NCBI RefSeq assembly: GCF_001310815.1
Contig: NZ_BAZK01000012.1
Span: forward strand, 62,001 to 126,000
Source: Pseudovibrio denitrificans JCM 12308
GTDB lineage: Bacteria > Pseudomonadota > Alphaproteobacteria > Rhizobiales > Stappiaceae
Direction of reading: 5' to 3'
DNA: 64,000 bases
Part shown: positions 37,611 to 47,281 of the stretch, in pieces
How the letters are laid out: each line of letters starts with the position of its first letter
How positions within the stretch are numbered: position 1 is the first letter of the stretch
Notes under the pieces: model-generated
What the model was told of the DNA's origin: nothing
The model's database searches: none
The model's input: only the letters and a program-made list of their open reading frames with translations
Made by a program: the position numbers and the translations under genes

Positions 37611-39614
37611 GTGAACGTCGATTTCGTCACCACATTCCTCAACCACATTGTTGATTTCATTGCAGCAAATCCGGCTTTTGCTGGCCTTATCTGTTTTATC
37701 GTCGCAATGGGTGAAGCGCTCTTTCTGATCGGGCTGGTGTTTCCAAGCACTGTTGTTCTTGTGGGGGCTGGTACGCTTATCGGTCTTGGTGAACTGCCGT
37801 TTCTGAGTATCTTTTTATGGACGACTGCAGGCGCCGTAACGGGCGACGCTTTTTCCTACTGGTTTGGTTACTTTTACAAAGACAAAGTACGGACAATCTG
37901 GCCTTTAAGCCGCTATCCGGACTGGCTAAAACGTGGTGAAGATTACTTTGCCAAACACGGCGGTAAGAGCATCTTTATTGGCCGTTTTGTGCCAGGTGTG
38001 AAATCTGTTGTGCCGGGCATTGCCGGCATGGCGGACATGAGTTTTGGCCGCTTTACCTTCTTCAACGTGACCTCTGCGTTTGCCTGGGCTGCATTGCATC
38101 TGGTGCCGGGCGTGATGGCTGGTTCCGCACTGTTTGCGATTGGTGAGATCAACACCCGCCTTGCGATTATCCTTGGTGGTCTGCTGCTGGTTCTTCTGAT
38201 CGCCGTGGCGATTATCCGCTGGCTGATCATGTTTATTCTGCCAATTGTTGGTGGTTCGCATCAGGCAATCGTCAACTGGTTTGGGCGACGTCCTGATCGC
38301 TTCAGCCAATGGATTGCACGGACGTATGATCCTGAAAACCCACGCAGCGTGGGCATGCTGGTCTCTGCGTTCTTCCTGCTGGTAACGCTGCCGGGCTTCA
38401 TCTGGTTTACCGGAGCCGTTGCTCCGGGCATGCCGATGGCGCGGGCGGACCTTGCGATCAGCAATTTCTTCCAGATCGCCCGAACACCGATCATCGATAA
38501 AATCATGGTCATGATCACCATGATGGGCGATGGCACGGTGACTGCGACCGTTACGCTCGCCGTGGGTATCTATCTGTTTGGCCGCAAGGCATGGCGTCGT
38601 GCGACAGGTTTTGTAATTGCAATTGTCAGCTCCTCGATCTTCGTGGTCATCACCAAAGCGTTGATTGGCCGGGATCGTCCGATTGAGCTGTACTCTGGCG
38701 CTGATGCATTCTCATTCCCATCAGGGCATGCCACCATCAATACGGTGCTGATTGGTGTGATTGCGGTTCTGGTGGCCCATGAACGCTCACGTCTGAGCAA
38801 GACGATCATCTATTCTGTTGCCGCGACCTTTGCGATCCTGATCGGGTTCTCGCGGGTTTATCTGGGTGCGCACTGGCTTTCAGATGTGCTGGCAGGCCTG
38901 CTGTTTGGCTCAGGTACCGTGTTCTTCTTCTCGTTTGTCTTCGGGCACATTCACAATGAGAAGGTGGGCAGAACGGCTCTGACGATTATCTCGCTATGTG
39001 CATTGGCGATCGCCTCCTCATGGCACATCAGCCAGAACTACTCGACAGCAGCTGAGGCCTATGAGCCGCGCAGCGAGTCTGTTGTGATCCAGAAGTCCAG
39101 CTGGCGCATGCAGGATTGGCGCTTGCTGCCTGCCAAGCGCGTTTCCATTACGGGTGAACTGGAAGAGCCGATTACGCTGCAATGGTCCGGCACACCGGAA
39201 CAGCTGGAGCAGGAACTGACCAAGCTTGGTTGGCGCAAGGCACCGGAATGGTCCTTCCCGACTGCGACTGGCTACCTGAAAGGGGAAACCCCAGCAGGCG
39301 AGCTGCCACCAGTGCCGCACACCAATGCGGGCTTCCTGCCTGCACTGACGATGGTTTACGAAAGCGATCAGGACCACCGGCAGGTGTTCTGGCTTTGGGA
39401 AACACGCTTCAAGCTCTCCGATGTAAACGGAGACATTTCCCATCTGTATATTGGTGGCGCACTGGACGAAGAAACCGTCCGCCTGTTTGGTGAGTTCTCA
39501 GGTCTGAAGTCCGAGGATGAAATTCCGGTAGATCTTCATATGTTCAACCAGCTACCAAATGCAGAAGAGAAACGCAGGTGGGACGGTAGCTCAGTGGTTA
39601 TCGCGGGGCCTTAA
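37611..39614 (+). CDS. DedA - PAP2 phosphatase - LssY C-terminal fusion protein
   Basis: A 667-residue inner-membrane protein beginning at a GTG. Residues 1-220 are a DedA domain (MGEALFLIGLVFPSTVVLVGAG, FIGRFVPGVKSVVPGIAGM), the class of flippase-like lipid transporters. Residues 240-460 are a PAP2 lipid phosphatase with all three motifs: KALIGRDRP, SFPSGHAT and SRVYLGAHWLSD. Residues 470-667 form a periplasmic LssY_C-type domain (ITLQWSGTPEQLEQELTKLGW, FWLWETRFKLSD). The fusion suggests turnover of undecaprenyl-pyrophosphate or phosphatidate at the outer leaflet. It is monocistronic. Confidence 0.9.
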   Translation: MNVDFVTTFLNHIVDFIAANPAFAGLICFIVAMGEALFLIGLVFPSTVVLVGAGTLIGLGELPFLSIFLWTTAGAVTGDAFSYWFGYFYKDKVRTIWPLSRYPDWLKRGEDYFAKHGGKSIFIGRFVPGVKSVVPGIAGMADMSFGRFTFFNVTSAFAWAALHLVPGVMAGSALFAIGEINTRLAIILGGLLLVLLIAVAIIRWLIMFILPIVGGSHQAIVNWFGRRPDRFSQWIARTYDPENPRSVGMLVSAFFLLVTLPGFIWFTGAVAPGMPMARADLAISNFFQIARTPIIDKIMVMITMMGDGTVTATVTLAVGIYLFGRKAWRRATGFVIAIVSSSIFVVITKALIGRDRPIELYSGADAFSFPSGHATINTVLIGVIAVLVAHERSRLSKTIIYSVAATFAILIGFSRVYLGAHWLSDVLAGLLFGSGTVFFFSFVFGHIHNEKVGRTALTIISLCALAIASSWHISQNYSTAAEAYEPRSESVVIQKSSWRMQDWRLLPAKRVSITGELEEPITLQWSGTPEQLEQELTKLGWRKAPEWSFPTATGYLKGETPAGELPPVPHTNAGFLPALTMVYESDQDHRQVFWLWETRFKLSDVNGDISHLYIGGALDEETVRLFGEFSGLKSEDEIPVDLHMFNQLPNAEEKRRWDGSSVVIAGP

Positions 39615-39625
39615 GGCAGGCCCTG

Positions 39626-39943
39626 CTATGCTTCTTCCTGAGGAGCGCAGTAAAGACCGTAAAGAGTTTGCAGAACGGATTCCACTTCGGCGCTGGCCAG
39701 AGAATAATAGATTGTCTGAGCACTGCGACGGGTGGAGACCAGATTGCTGGCACGCATCTTGGCAAGATGTTGTGAAAGAGCGGACTGGCTTAAATTCACA
39801 GCTTCTGCAAGTTCACCTACAGTACATTCGCTCTGAACAAGTCGACACAACACCATCAGGCGCTTGGGATGCGCCATGTTAGCAAGAAGCCGGGCAGCTT
39901 CCTCAGCGTTTTCTTCTAAGTCTTCAAAATTTGCATCAATCAA
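39626..39943 (-). CDS. ArsR-family regulator, possible persulfide sensor (BigR/SqrR-like)
   Basis: A 105-residue winged-helix repressor: MAHPKRLMVLCRLVQSECTVGELAEAVNLSQSALSQHLAKM is the DNA-binding core. Cys33, Cys40 and Cys99 are present. The pair Cys40/Cys99 matches the spacing of the two redox cysteines that form a tetrasulfide in BigR/SqrR, while the metal-binding ELCVC motif of ArsR is absent. It converges on the DedA-PAP2 gene, with only 11 bases between stops. No sulfide-oxidising gene is adjacent, so its target is not evident; the sensing mode is inference. Confidence 0.8.
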   Translation of the reverse strand: MIDANFEDLEENAEEAARLLANMAHPKRLMVLCRLVQSECTVGELAEAVNLSQSALSQHLAKMRASNLVSTRRSAQTIYYSLASAEVESVLQTLYGLYCAPQEEA

Positions 39944-40381
39944 AGCTCGAACCCTAATCTTTAATGTTATTAGCAGCAGGCCAGTTTTAGGATAATGGCC
40001 ATAAAAGCAGCATCATTTTTCTTGGTACCCATACATAAAGAAGAACATGAAACATGCAAGTAGCTGGACTGCTCTAACCGGAATTGTCGCCCTTTTCTTG
40101 TCAGGACAACCAGAATATTATGCTCCCCGGCAATAATTCTAGCATAATGTGGCGGGTCTATGTTAATAGCCCGATCAAACCACGCCCCAGAGACTATTCC
40201 AGTAGAATTAACTGATACAGCGTGCTGCTGTGCTGGATTTCTCGAAGGCAAACTTCTTCAAGCTTGTTTCACGCATCTGCTTAATTGAGGAACGGATTTC
40301 ACGTTTCAAAGGACTGCGGGAAGCACATGACGAAATCAGCAGAACCGGGAACGGATACTCTGCTTATCTGAGAGATCACTG
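39944..40381. other. Intergenic region upstream of ArsR and helicase genes
   Basis: About 440 bases with divergent promoters. An 8-bp inverted repeat ATTATGCT / AGCATAAT (40117-40124 and 40141-40148) is the only clear structure. No gene seen; the ORFs present lack ribosome-binding sites and family features. Confidence 0.4.
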
Positions 40382-41743
40382 TTGACCGACTTTGACAAAC
40401 TTGGTGTTGCAAAACCATTTCAGATCGCCCTGAAATCTAAAGGCTATAGCGAGCCAACACCTATTCAGGAAAACGCAATTCCGTACATTCTGGATGGCAA
40501 GGACCTGCTTGGCCTTGCTCAGACCGGAACGGGTAAAACCGCCGCTTTCGCAGTGCCGCTTCTTCAGCGCTTGCTTGAGAGCCGGTATCGCGCTGCGCCG
40601 AAGAGCGTGCGTAGCCTTATTCTGACGCCAACCCGCGAGCTGGCGGATCAGATCACTAAGAACATCAAGGCCTATGCGGGCCGCACCAAGATGTACACCA
40701 GCTGTGTTGTGGGCGGCGTGCCGTTTCCTCCGCAGTTCCGCGCCTTGCAGCGTGGTCTGGATGTGCTGGTGGCAACGCCAGGCCGTTTGCTGGACTTGCA
40801 CCGCAAGAACGGCGTGAGCTTTGATGAGCTGGAAATCTTCGTTCTGGATGAAGCGGATCAGATGCTGGATCTGGGCTTTATCGCAGAGCTGGAAGAGATC
40901 GCTTATCTGCTGCCGAAGAAGCGTCAGACCCTGTTCTTCTCCGCGACCATGCCGCGCGAGATCCGCGATCTGTCGGAACGCTTTTTGACCAATCCGGTTG
41001 AGGTGAGCACCGCTCCACCTGCGACCACGGTTGAGACTGTGACACAGCAGATTGCGCATCTGGAGAAAGATGCCAAGTTCCCGCTGCTGAAAGAGCTTCT
41101 GGAGAAAGACGAGTGCGAGCGCGCACTGGTGTTTACTCTGACCAAGAAGGGCAGCGCCCGTCTTGCAGCACGTTTGAATGCAGATGGAGTGCCTGCTGAG
41201 GCGATCCATGGCGACATGTCTCAGGCAGAACGCCAGAAGACGCTGGACAAGTTCAAGCGTGGTAAGCTGAAAACACTTGTGGCGACCGATGTTGCAGCTC
41301 GCGGGATTGATGTTTCCGACATTTCTCACGTGATCAACTTCGATATGCCGAACGCGACGGAGAACTACGTTCACCGTATTGGCCGTACAGCGCGTGCGGG
41401 TAAGAGCGGAACGGCGATCACCTTCTGCTTGCCGGAAGATCGCGGCATGCTGCGTGCCATTCAGAAGCTGATTGGCAAGAAGATCGCGGAGATGGATGGT
41501 TTCACCTTCTTCCCGTCTGATCGTGAGCCGAAAAGCGCGCGCAGCAATGCACAGGTGGCTGGTAAGCGAGCAAAAGGTAGCGGTCCACGCAAAGGGCCGG
41601 GCAATGGCAAGTTTGCGCAGAAGCCAAAGGGCAAACCTGCTGGCAAGAAGTCTCCTCCTCGTCGTTCACCGAGCAAGTCTTCCGACAATGCATCCGCACC
41701 AGCGGGTGATACTGGTGGTTACCTGAAGCGCAAGAAGCCCTAA
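40382..41743 (+). CDS. DEAD-box RNA helicase (RhlE-like)
   Basis: A 453-residue ATP-dependent RNA helicase, starting at a TTG. The motifs are in order: F-motif and Q-motif EPTPIQENAIP, Walker A AQTGTGKTAAF, PTRELADQI, DEAD box in VLDEADQMLDLGF, SAT, then ARGIDVSDISHVINFDMP and HRIGRTARAGKSG. A basic, low-complexity tail follows from about 375 (KGPGNGKFAQKPKGKPAGKK), as in RhlE proteins that act on ribosome assembly or mRNA decay. The helicase is followed 12 bases later by an unrelated-looking hydrolase gene. Confidence 0.95.
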   Translation: MTDFDKLGVAKPFQIALKSKGYSEPTPIQENAIPYILDGKDLLGLAQTGTGKTAAFAVPLLQRLLESRYRAAPKSVRSLILTPTRELADQITKNIKAYAGRTKMYTSCVVGGVPFPPQFRALQRGLDVLVATPGRLLDLHRKNGVSFDELEIFVLDEADQMLDLGFIAELEEIAYLLPKKRQTLFFSATMPREIRDLSERFLTNPVEVSTAPPATTVETVTQQIAHLEKDAKFPLLKELLEKDECERALVFTLTKKGSARLAARLNADGVPAEAIHGDMSQAERQKTLDKFKRGKLKTLVATDVAARGIDVSDISHVINFDMPNATENYVHRIGRTARAGKSGTAITFCLPEDRGMLRAIQKLIGKKIAEMDGFTFFPSDREPKSARSNAQVAGKRAKGSGPRKGPGNGKFAQKPKGKPAGKKSPPRRSPSKSSDNASAPAGDTGGYLKRKKP

Positions 41744-41755
41744 GCCCATCCGCTG

Positions 41756-42826
41756 ATGCTGGACTTAGCGGAGCGACCAGGTGTGTCTTCACGCGGGTTG
41801 GAGGTGAAACTCCAATCTGGTGGCCGCAGCGGTGTGCTGGTGGTGGTGTTCTCGCAGGTTCGCATTCCTTCCGGCAAGTTCGGACTGGAGCGCCTGTTTG
41901 CCAAGACGCAGCATGCCTGCGTTGTTCTGAATGATACCACCTCACAATGGTACCTTGATGCAGAGCAAGAAATTGATCAAGCCATCGACCTTGCTATCAC
42001 TCAGGAGCAGCCTGAACGGATCATCTATTACGGCGCTTCCATGGGTGCTTATGGAGCACTGATAACGGGTCTGCGCAGGCAAGATGGCGAGATCTATGCC
42101 TTTTCGCCTGAGCTGGAACTGGGCACAGCAGGCACGCAAAGCGCTGATTATCTGGCGCGGCCCGCCCCGGATAAGCTGGAGTTGCTGGGACCTCTGGCAG
42201 GAGACCTGAGGCATCCAGTGCATCTGCTGTTCGGGTTGTTTGATTGGGTCGATACCTGCGGTTACCTGGCGGTTCAGCGCCTTCCTGAGAGCGAAAACCT
42301 GAACTGTTATGGGATTGCCGGGCCGCATGCGCTGCATGACCAGCTTTATTCGCTCAACACCATCCGCCAACTGATCAAAACGTTCCAGCGGGACATAGCT
42401 GAGCTTCTTGCGGATAAGAACCTGCTGAATTCGCAAAGCCTTACAGATTGTGAGGTATTTGCTCAGCTGGGACATGCATTGGCGTGTGGTGAGGTTCCTT
42501 CTTTGGAAGCTTCAGAGGCATTGCGTAGCAATCCGGGCTATGGATTGCTGGAGGCAGAGTGGCTTGCTTTGCTTGGTAAGCACCATGATGGAGCGGAGCT
42601 GCTTCGGGAGTGGCATGAGATCCTTCACAATGATGCGGTGATGAGGACGGCTCCCAAGCGATGGCGGAAGGCATTTTTGATGCGGGCTGCAGAGCTGTAT
42701 CTGCAGGCCGGACAAGCATCGCAAGCTCGTGATGCTCTGGCAGATTGCATCAGGTTGTTCCCGGTTGATGAGAACATGCGAGAATTAGCGGGTCAGTTGG
42801 ATATCGTAGTGCAGGCCCCTTACTAA
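41756..42826 (+). CDS. Alpha/beta-hydrolase-like protein with helical C-terminus, unknown function
   Basis: A 356-residue protein. The N-terminal half looks like an alpha/beta hydrolase: strands VLVVVF and RIIYYG, then the nucleophile elbow GASMGAYGALI (GxSxG with Ser near 95), an acidic turn GLFDWVDTCGY and a His in GPHALHDQL. The C-terminal half (about 230-356) is helical with TPR-like spacing (ALRSNPGYGLLEAEWLALLG, then AAELYLQAGQASQARDALADCIRLFP). No signal peptide. It starts 12 bases after the helicase stop and is probably co-transcribed. I do not recognise the family. Confidence 0.6.
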   Translation: MLDLAERPGVSSRGLEVKLQSGGRSGVLVVVFSQVRIPSGKFGLERLFAKTQHACVVLNDTTSQWYLDAEQEIDQAIDLAITQEQPERIIYYGASMGAYGALITGLRRQDGEIYAFSPELELGTAGTQSADYLARPAPDKLELLGPLAGDLRHPVHLLFGLFDWVDTCGYLAVQRLPESENLNCYGIAGPHALHDQLYSLNTIRQLIKTFQRDIAELLADKNLLNSQSLTDCEVFAQLGHALACGEVPSLEASEALRSNPGYGLLEAEWLALLGKHHDGAELLREWHEILHNDAVMRTAPKRWRKAFLMRAAELYLQAGQASQARDALADCIRLFPVDENMRELAGQLDIVVQAPY

Positions 42827-42900
42827 AGATCCCTTTAATCTCCGATTGAATTTGCCTGACAGCTTGCTAATATCACAAAGAACAAAGTGGGAACGATTTC

Positions 42901-43401
42901 ATGGAATTTGTGAAGGGCTCAAATCGCGTTCAACTTGATGATCCTCTGGTCGATGGTCGTCAGTCTGACCGCGCATTGAAAATCCAGCGGGGAGTGCAGC
43001 GGTATTTGCGCGTTCTGGGTCATACGAGCCTTCCTGAAGTCACGCTTGCATCGGGACGGCGGGCTGATCTGGTGGTACTTGGTAAGAAGTCAGAGATCTG
43101 GATTATCGAGATCAAGTCATCCATCGAGGACTTCAAAGCCGACAACAAATGGCATGAGTATCGCGATTACTGCGATCGCCTGTTTTTTGCGACCAGCCCT
43201 GATGTTCCGCAGGAGATATTTCCGGAGGAGACCGGGTTCATTCTGGCGGATGATTACATGGCAGAGATTATCCGCGAAGCGCCGGAGCACAAGCTTTCAG
43301 CGGCCACCCGTAAAGCCGTGATTTTGCGATTTGCGCAAGCTGCTGCGAACCGACTGCATGATTTGACTGATCCAAACCAGAGAAACCTGCGGCGGGGATA
43401 A
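42901..43401 (+). CDS. mmcB: MmcB-family DNA repair protein (PD-(D/E)XK-like)
   Basis: A 166-residue protein resembling Caulobacter MmcB, part of the alphaproteobacterial DNA-damage response. RGVQRYLRVLGHTSLPEVTLASGRRADLVVL is the lead-in, and IWIIEIKSSIEDFKAD carries the E-x-K of a PD-(D/E)XK nuclease-like core after the Asp in RRADLV. DYCDRLFFA follows. The ATG has no strong ribosome-binding site. The nuclease activity is predicted from fold, not shown. Confidence 0.85.
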   Translation: MEFVKGSNRVQLDDPLVDGRQSDRALKIQRGVQRYLRVLGHTSLPEVTLASGRRADLVVLGKKSEIWIIEIKSSIEDFKADNKWHEYRDYCDRLFFATSPDVPQEIFPEETGFILADDYMAEIIREAPEHKLSAATRKAVILRFAQAAANRLHDLTDPNQRNLRRG

Positions 43402-43708
43402 GCTGGGGAAGAAACTCAGCAAGTCTCTGTGTTTCAATGAGTTTTTCATCGAATACACCACGAGAAGTTGCAGGCCTTACATACTCACCAGAATGTTCAG
43501 GTTTCCGTTTAGGGAAAGGCTCACTAACATCAGACCATAAAACAGCTCGCCGCATTCAGGCGAGTGCAAAGCTCTGGTTTTGAGGCGTGTTCTCAACTGA
43601 GAACCGGGAGAACTTCTCAGGAATACGCCAAAGACCATTCTTGCTGCTGCATTTTCGAAAGAGAAGAGGCCTTTCGGGAGTGTGCTTTTGTTTCTGGGGA
43701 GGGGCACA
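43402..43708. other. Intergenic region with palindromic repeat
   Basis: About 307 bases between mmcB and the GMC oxidoreductase gene. They hold repeat copy 3 (43585-43629) and a strong ribosome-binding site GGGGAGGGG before 43709; no other feature seen. Confidence 0.5.
43585..43629. repeat. Intergenic palindromic repeat, copy 3
   Basis: Outer arms GGCGTGTTC and GGAATACGCC enclose an inner stem CTGAGAA / TTCTCAG around ACCGGGAGAA. The inner stem changes both sides together relative to CCGAAAA / TTTTCGG of copies 4 and 5. It is the most complete cruciform of the five. Confidence 0.7.
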
Positions 43709-45355
43709 ATGGATTTTGATTATGTGATTGTTGGAGGTGGCTCGGCGGGATGCGTGCTAGCAGCTCGCCTTTCTGAAGACCCTTCAATTTCTGTTTGCCT
43801 GCTGGAGGCTGGTGGCGAGGGCAAGTCCGTTCTGGTACGCGCCCCACTTGGTATCGCGGCAATGGTTTCTGCAAAGCCCTTTGCAATCAACAACTGGGCT
43901 TTCGACTCTGTTCCGCAGACCGAGCTGAATGACCGCACGACATTCCATCCGCGCGGCAAGGCGCTGGGCGGTTCTAGCGCGATCAATGCGCAGCTTTATA
44001 TTCGCGGCCAGAAAGAAGACTATGACGGCTGGGTCGAGCAAGGTGCGGATGGCTGGTCGTTTGATGAAGTACTGCCTTACTTCAAAAAGTCGGAGAGCAA
44101 TCAACGCGGTGAAAGCTCTATGCATGGGGCTGACGGACCTTTGCAGGTCTCAGAGCAACGTTCTCCGCTGCCAATCTCTCACGCCTTTCTTGCTGCTGCT
44201 GAAGGACGGCAAATCAAACGGAACAATGACTTTAACAGCGGTGATCAGGAAGGCGTCGGGCTCTATCAGGTCACGCAGTTCCATCAGGACGACAAGAAGG
44301 GCGAGCGCTGCTCAGCGGCGGCTGCCTATCTTCACCCAGTCATGGACCGGCCAAACCTGACCGTCATCACTCATGCTCGCAGCACGCGGGTGTTGTTTGA
44401 GGGCAAGAAAGCTGTTGGCGTTGAGTATAAGCAGAAACGCAAGTTGGCGGTGGTGAAGGCGAAGCGGGAAACGATTGTTTCTGCTGGTGCTTTCCAATCT
44501 CCGCAGCTGCTTATGCTTTCCGGCATCGGGCCTGCGGATGAGCTGGCGAAACACAACATTCCGGTGCTGCATGATCTGCCGGGCGTGGGCAAGAACCTGC
44601 AGGACCATCTGGATTACACCATCAGCTATCGCTCCAACAAAACGGATATGCTGGGATTGGGGCTGAAGCCGGGTATTCAGCTGTTCAAGGAGATTATGCG
44701 GTGGCGGAAAGATGGGTCGGGCATGATTGCCTCGCCAGCAGCAGAGGGTGGTGCATTCCTGAAAACCAGTCCAGAACTGGATCGCCCGGACGTTCAGCTG
44801 CATTTCGTCATCTCCATCATCGATGATCATGGCCGCAAGCTCTATGGCGGTTACGGATTTGGCTGCCACGTTTGCGTTTTGCGTCCGAAATCAACGGGGG
44901 AAGTGGGGCTCAACTCCGCTGACCCTATGGATGCTCCACGGATTGATCCGAAGTATCTGACAGATCAGGAGGATCTGGATGTTTTGGTGAAGGGCATCCG
45001 TATGACACGGGATATTCTGGAAGGGCCCGAGCTCTCTGAGTATCGGGAGGACATGATCCACGATTTTGGCCGCGACGAACACAGCATCAAACAAGCAGTG
45101 CGAGAGCGGGCCGAGACAATCTATCATCCTGTCGGCACCTGCAAGATGGGCAAGGATGAGATGTCCGTGGTCGGGCCTGACCTCAAGGTGCATGGAGTTG
45201 AAGGGCTTCGCGTAATTGATGCTTCAGTCATGCCGTCTCTGATCTCCGGCAACACCAATGCGCCAACAATCATGATTGCCGAGAAAGCATCCGACATGAT
45301 CCTGGGCAAACAACCGCTTGGCGCTGAGCACGAAACCGAGCAGGTATCTGCCTAA
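43709..45355 (+). CDS. GMC-family FAD oxidoreductase (choline/alcohol dehydrogenase-like)
   Basis: About 548 residues from the ATG at 43709, preceded by GGGGAGGGG. The FAD-binding segment is [21 protein letters not shown] signatures follow: [19 protein letters not shown], and [22 protein letters not shown]. The C-terminal active site has [10 protein letters not shown] with the catalytic His, and [17 protein letters not shown]. It is close to BetA choline dehydrogenases, but without a betaine aldehyde dehydrogenase or BetI next to it; another alcohol is as likely. It ends at a strong bidirectional terminator. Confidence 0.9.
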   Translation: MDFDYVIVGGGSAGCVLAARLSEDPSISVCLLEAGGEGKSVLVRAPLGIAAMVSAKPFAINNWAFDSVPQTELNDRTTFHPRGKALGGSSAINAQLYIRGQKEDYDGWVEQGADGWSFDEVLPYFKKSESNQRGESSMHGADGPLQVSEQRSPLPISHAFLAAAEGRQIKRNNDFNSGDQEGVGLYQVTQFHQDDKKGERCSAAAAYLHPVMDRPNLTVITHARSTRVLFEGKKAVGVEYKQKRKLAVVKAKRETIVSAGAFQSPQLLMLSGIGPADELAKHNIPVLHDLPGVGKNLQDHLDYTISYRSNKTDMLGLGLKPGIQLFKEIMRWRKDGSGMIASPAAEGGAFLKTSPELDRPDVQLHFVISIIDDHGRKLYGGYGFGCHVCVLRPKSTGEVGLNSADPMDAPRIDPKYLTDQEDLDVLVKGIRMTRDILEGPELSEYREDMIHDFGRDEHSIKQAVRERAETIYHPVGTCKMGKDEMSVVGPDLKVHGVEGLRVIDASVMPSLISGNTNAPTIMIAEKASDMILGKQPLGAEHETEQVSA

Positions 45356-45360
45356 ACAGC

Positions 45361-45390
45361 AAAAGGCCGGTACGATTGCACCGGCCTTTT
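45361..45390. terminator. Bidirectional terminator
   Basis: AAAAGGCCGGT (45361-45371) pairs perfectly with ACCGGCCTTTT (45380-45390). It lies between the convergent GMC oxidoreductase and coaBC genes. Confidence 0.9.
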
Positions 45391-45415
45391 AAAAATCATT
45401 TCAGTCGCTGGGCTC

Positions 45416-46618
45416 TCAAGAAAGCTCTGCGATCTTCTGGACGAGCTGGCGGGCCACTTCGTCCTTACCCATTTTCGGCCAATCCTCGACGCCGCCATGT
45501 GTCACAAGCCGCACCGTGTTGTTGTCACCACCCATCACGTTATTCTCGGGGCTGACATCGTTTGCTACAATCATATCAGCGCCTTTGCGCTCCAGTTTTC
45601 CGCGCGCGTTGGCGATAAGATCGTTTGTTTCGGCAGCAAAACCAACAACCAGTTTCGGGCGTTTGTCCTGTAGGTGACCAACTGTTTTCAGGATATCCGG
45701 ATTTTCGACCAGGTTGAGCGCTGGCGGCAATCCGCTGCCATCCTTCTTGATTTTCTGGTTGCTGTCATGCGCTACGCGCCAGTCTGCAACAGCAGCGGCC
45801 ATAATCGCGATGTCAGCAGGAAGGGCGCATTCAACAGCGGCCAGCATGGCGTTTGCGGATTCAACGCGGATGGTTTCGACACCCTTTGGGTCTGCCAGAA
45901 TTGTCGGCCCAGAAACCAGTGTTACCTGCGCTCCGGCTTCGGCAGCAGCTTCTGCAATGGCATAGCCTTGTTTGCCGGAGGAGCGGTTGGCAATGTAACG
46001 CACCGGATCAATCGGCTCATGCGTTGGGCCAGCGGTGATGACGATACGCTTGCCCTTCAAAGGCAGATCTTTGGGAGAAAGGAGGTCTTCAATCGCAACT
46101 ACGATTTCCAGCGGCTCAGACATGCGGCCATAACCAGCTTCGCCTTTTTCCGCCATTTCGCCCGCGTTCGGTCCAACGAAGTGAAGGCCATCAGCTTTCA
46201 GTTGCGCCACGTTGCGCTGGGTCGCCGGGTGACTCCACATTTTGGAGTTCATGGCAGGAGCAACGAGGACCGGCTTGTCGTTTGCTAATAGCACGCAGGA
46301 AGCCAGGTCATCTGCCAGCCCATGAGCCATCTTGGCCATGATGTTTGCGGTGGCAGGGGCAACAACGACTAGGTCAGCTTCACGAGAAAGGCGAATATGG
46401 CCCACATCGTGCTCCGCTTCGCGGTCAAACAGCTCGGTGAACACGGTGTCGCCGGTTAAGGCGCCAACTGCGAGGGGGGTGATGAACTGGGAGCCGCCAT
46501 TGGTGAGAACCGCACGAACCTTTGCGCCACGCTCCTGAAGGCGGCGGATCAGATCCAGCGATTTATAGGCCGCAATTCCGCCTGTGATGATGAGAAGAAT
46601 GCGCTTGTCTGAAAGCAT
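45416..46618 (-). CDS. coaBC: Bifunctional phosphopantothenoylcysteine synthetase/decarboxylase CoaBC
   Basis: Two consecutive steps of coenzyme A synthesis: CTP-dependent joining of phosphopantothenate with cysteine, then decarboxylation. About 400 residues from the ATG at 46618, with AGGTGG eight bases upstream. The N-terminal flavoprotein (CoaC) part has LLIITGGIAAYKSLDLIRRL, the active-site His in HDVGHIRL and VAPAMNSKMW. The C-terminal CoaB part begins near 190 with RIVITAGPTHEPIDPVRYI, then NRSSGKQGYAIAEAA and KIKKDGSGLPPALNLVENPDIL. Confidence 0.96.
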   Translation of the reverse strand: MLSDKRILLIITGGIAAYKSLDLIRRLQERGAKVRAVLTNGGSQFITPLAVGALTGDTVFTELFDREAEHDVGHIRLSREADLVVVAPATANIMAKMAHGLADDLASCVLLANDKPVLVAPAMNSKMWSHPATQRNVAQLKADGLHFVGPNAGEMAEKGEAGYGRMSEPLEIVVAIEDLLSPKDLPLKGKRIVITAGPTHEPIDPVRYIANRSSGKQGYAIAEAAAEAGAQVTLVSGPTILADPKGVETIRVESANAMLAAVECALPADIAIMAAAVADWRVAHDSNQKIKKDGSGLPPALNLVENPDILKTVGHLQDKRPKLVVGFAAETNDLIANARGKLERKGADMIVANDVSPENNVMGGDNNTVRLVTHGGVEDWPKMGKDEVARQLVQKIAELS

Positions 46619-46758
46619 TATTAAAACCACCTTTTGCGCGGGCGTAGACCCACCAACTCATTTCCTGAGCTAGTTCTATCCGGTTTCCCTACGGATTTCA
46701 TTAGTTTCCTAAAGGCTATTCGTCCCATTGGGTAAATCGCGGTGGTGCAGATCCGGGA

Positions 46759-47124
46759 TCAGAGCCTGAACTTATCCGGATGGGGCCAGATTTCCTGTTC
46801 GGGCCGGTCAAATTGCATCAGTTCAATCAGGTTTCGACCATCCTGAATAAACGCAATCCAGACACCCTCTGCCGGGCTTTGAGGGGGCAGAACAACGTTT
46901 TTGCCCTTAAGGGCTTTGTGCAGGTCATCAACCACATAGGCAACGTGCGGCGTTGTTTTGATCACATCGGGAAGGGGATTGTCATCATCAAAGTTCATCC
47001 ACTCGATGGCGTAGGGGCCATCATAATAGCCAGTGGCTGTCAGCTTTAGTTTGTCATTGTGGTCCGCTTCCGGCAGCTTTTCGGTGGTTGGGATGCCAAC
47101 ATGATGAAAGCGTAATTCCTGCAT
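46759..47124 (-). CDS. VOC-family (glyoxalase-like) protein
   Basis: A 121-residue vicinal-oxygen-chelate fold protein. Opening strand MQELRFHHVGIPTTEK carries the first metal-type His-His. HVAYVVDDLHKALKG begins the second repeat with another His, and GRNLIELMQFD supplies the terminal Glu. It has one GTG directly before the ATG. It lies alone between coaBC and the lipoprotein gene on the same strand. Enzymatic role unknown. Confidence 0.75.
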   Translation of the reverse strand: MQELRFHHVGIPTTEKLPEADHNDKLKLTATGYYDGPYAIEWMNFDDDNPLPDVIKTTPHVAYVVDDLHKALKGKNVVLPPQSPAEGVWIAFIQDGRNLIELMQFDRPEQEIWPHPDKFRL

Positions 47125-47228
47125 CACTGTGTGCCTTTGTTCGGCATGAGACGAAACCAGCCTAAGCCAGAGTAATCACCGTAGGGCCAACAGGACCGGC
47201 ACAATTGGAAGGATTTGAAAATGCCAAT

Positions 47229-47257
47229 AAAAAAGCCCCGCTCAGATGAGCGAGGCT
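47229..47257 (-). terminator. Terminator after the periplasmic-binding lipoprotein gene
   Basis: An 11-bp stem with one G·T pair (47234-47244 with 47247-47257), followed on the minus strand by TTTTTTATTGG, right after the stop. Confidence 0.85.
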
Positions 47258-47281
47258 CTTTAACATCAGAATTTGCAGAGC

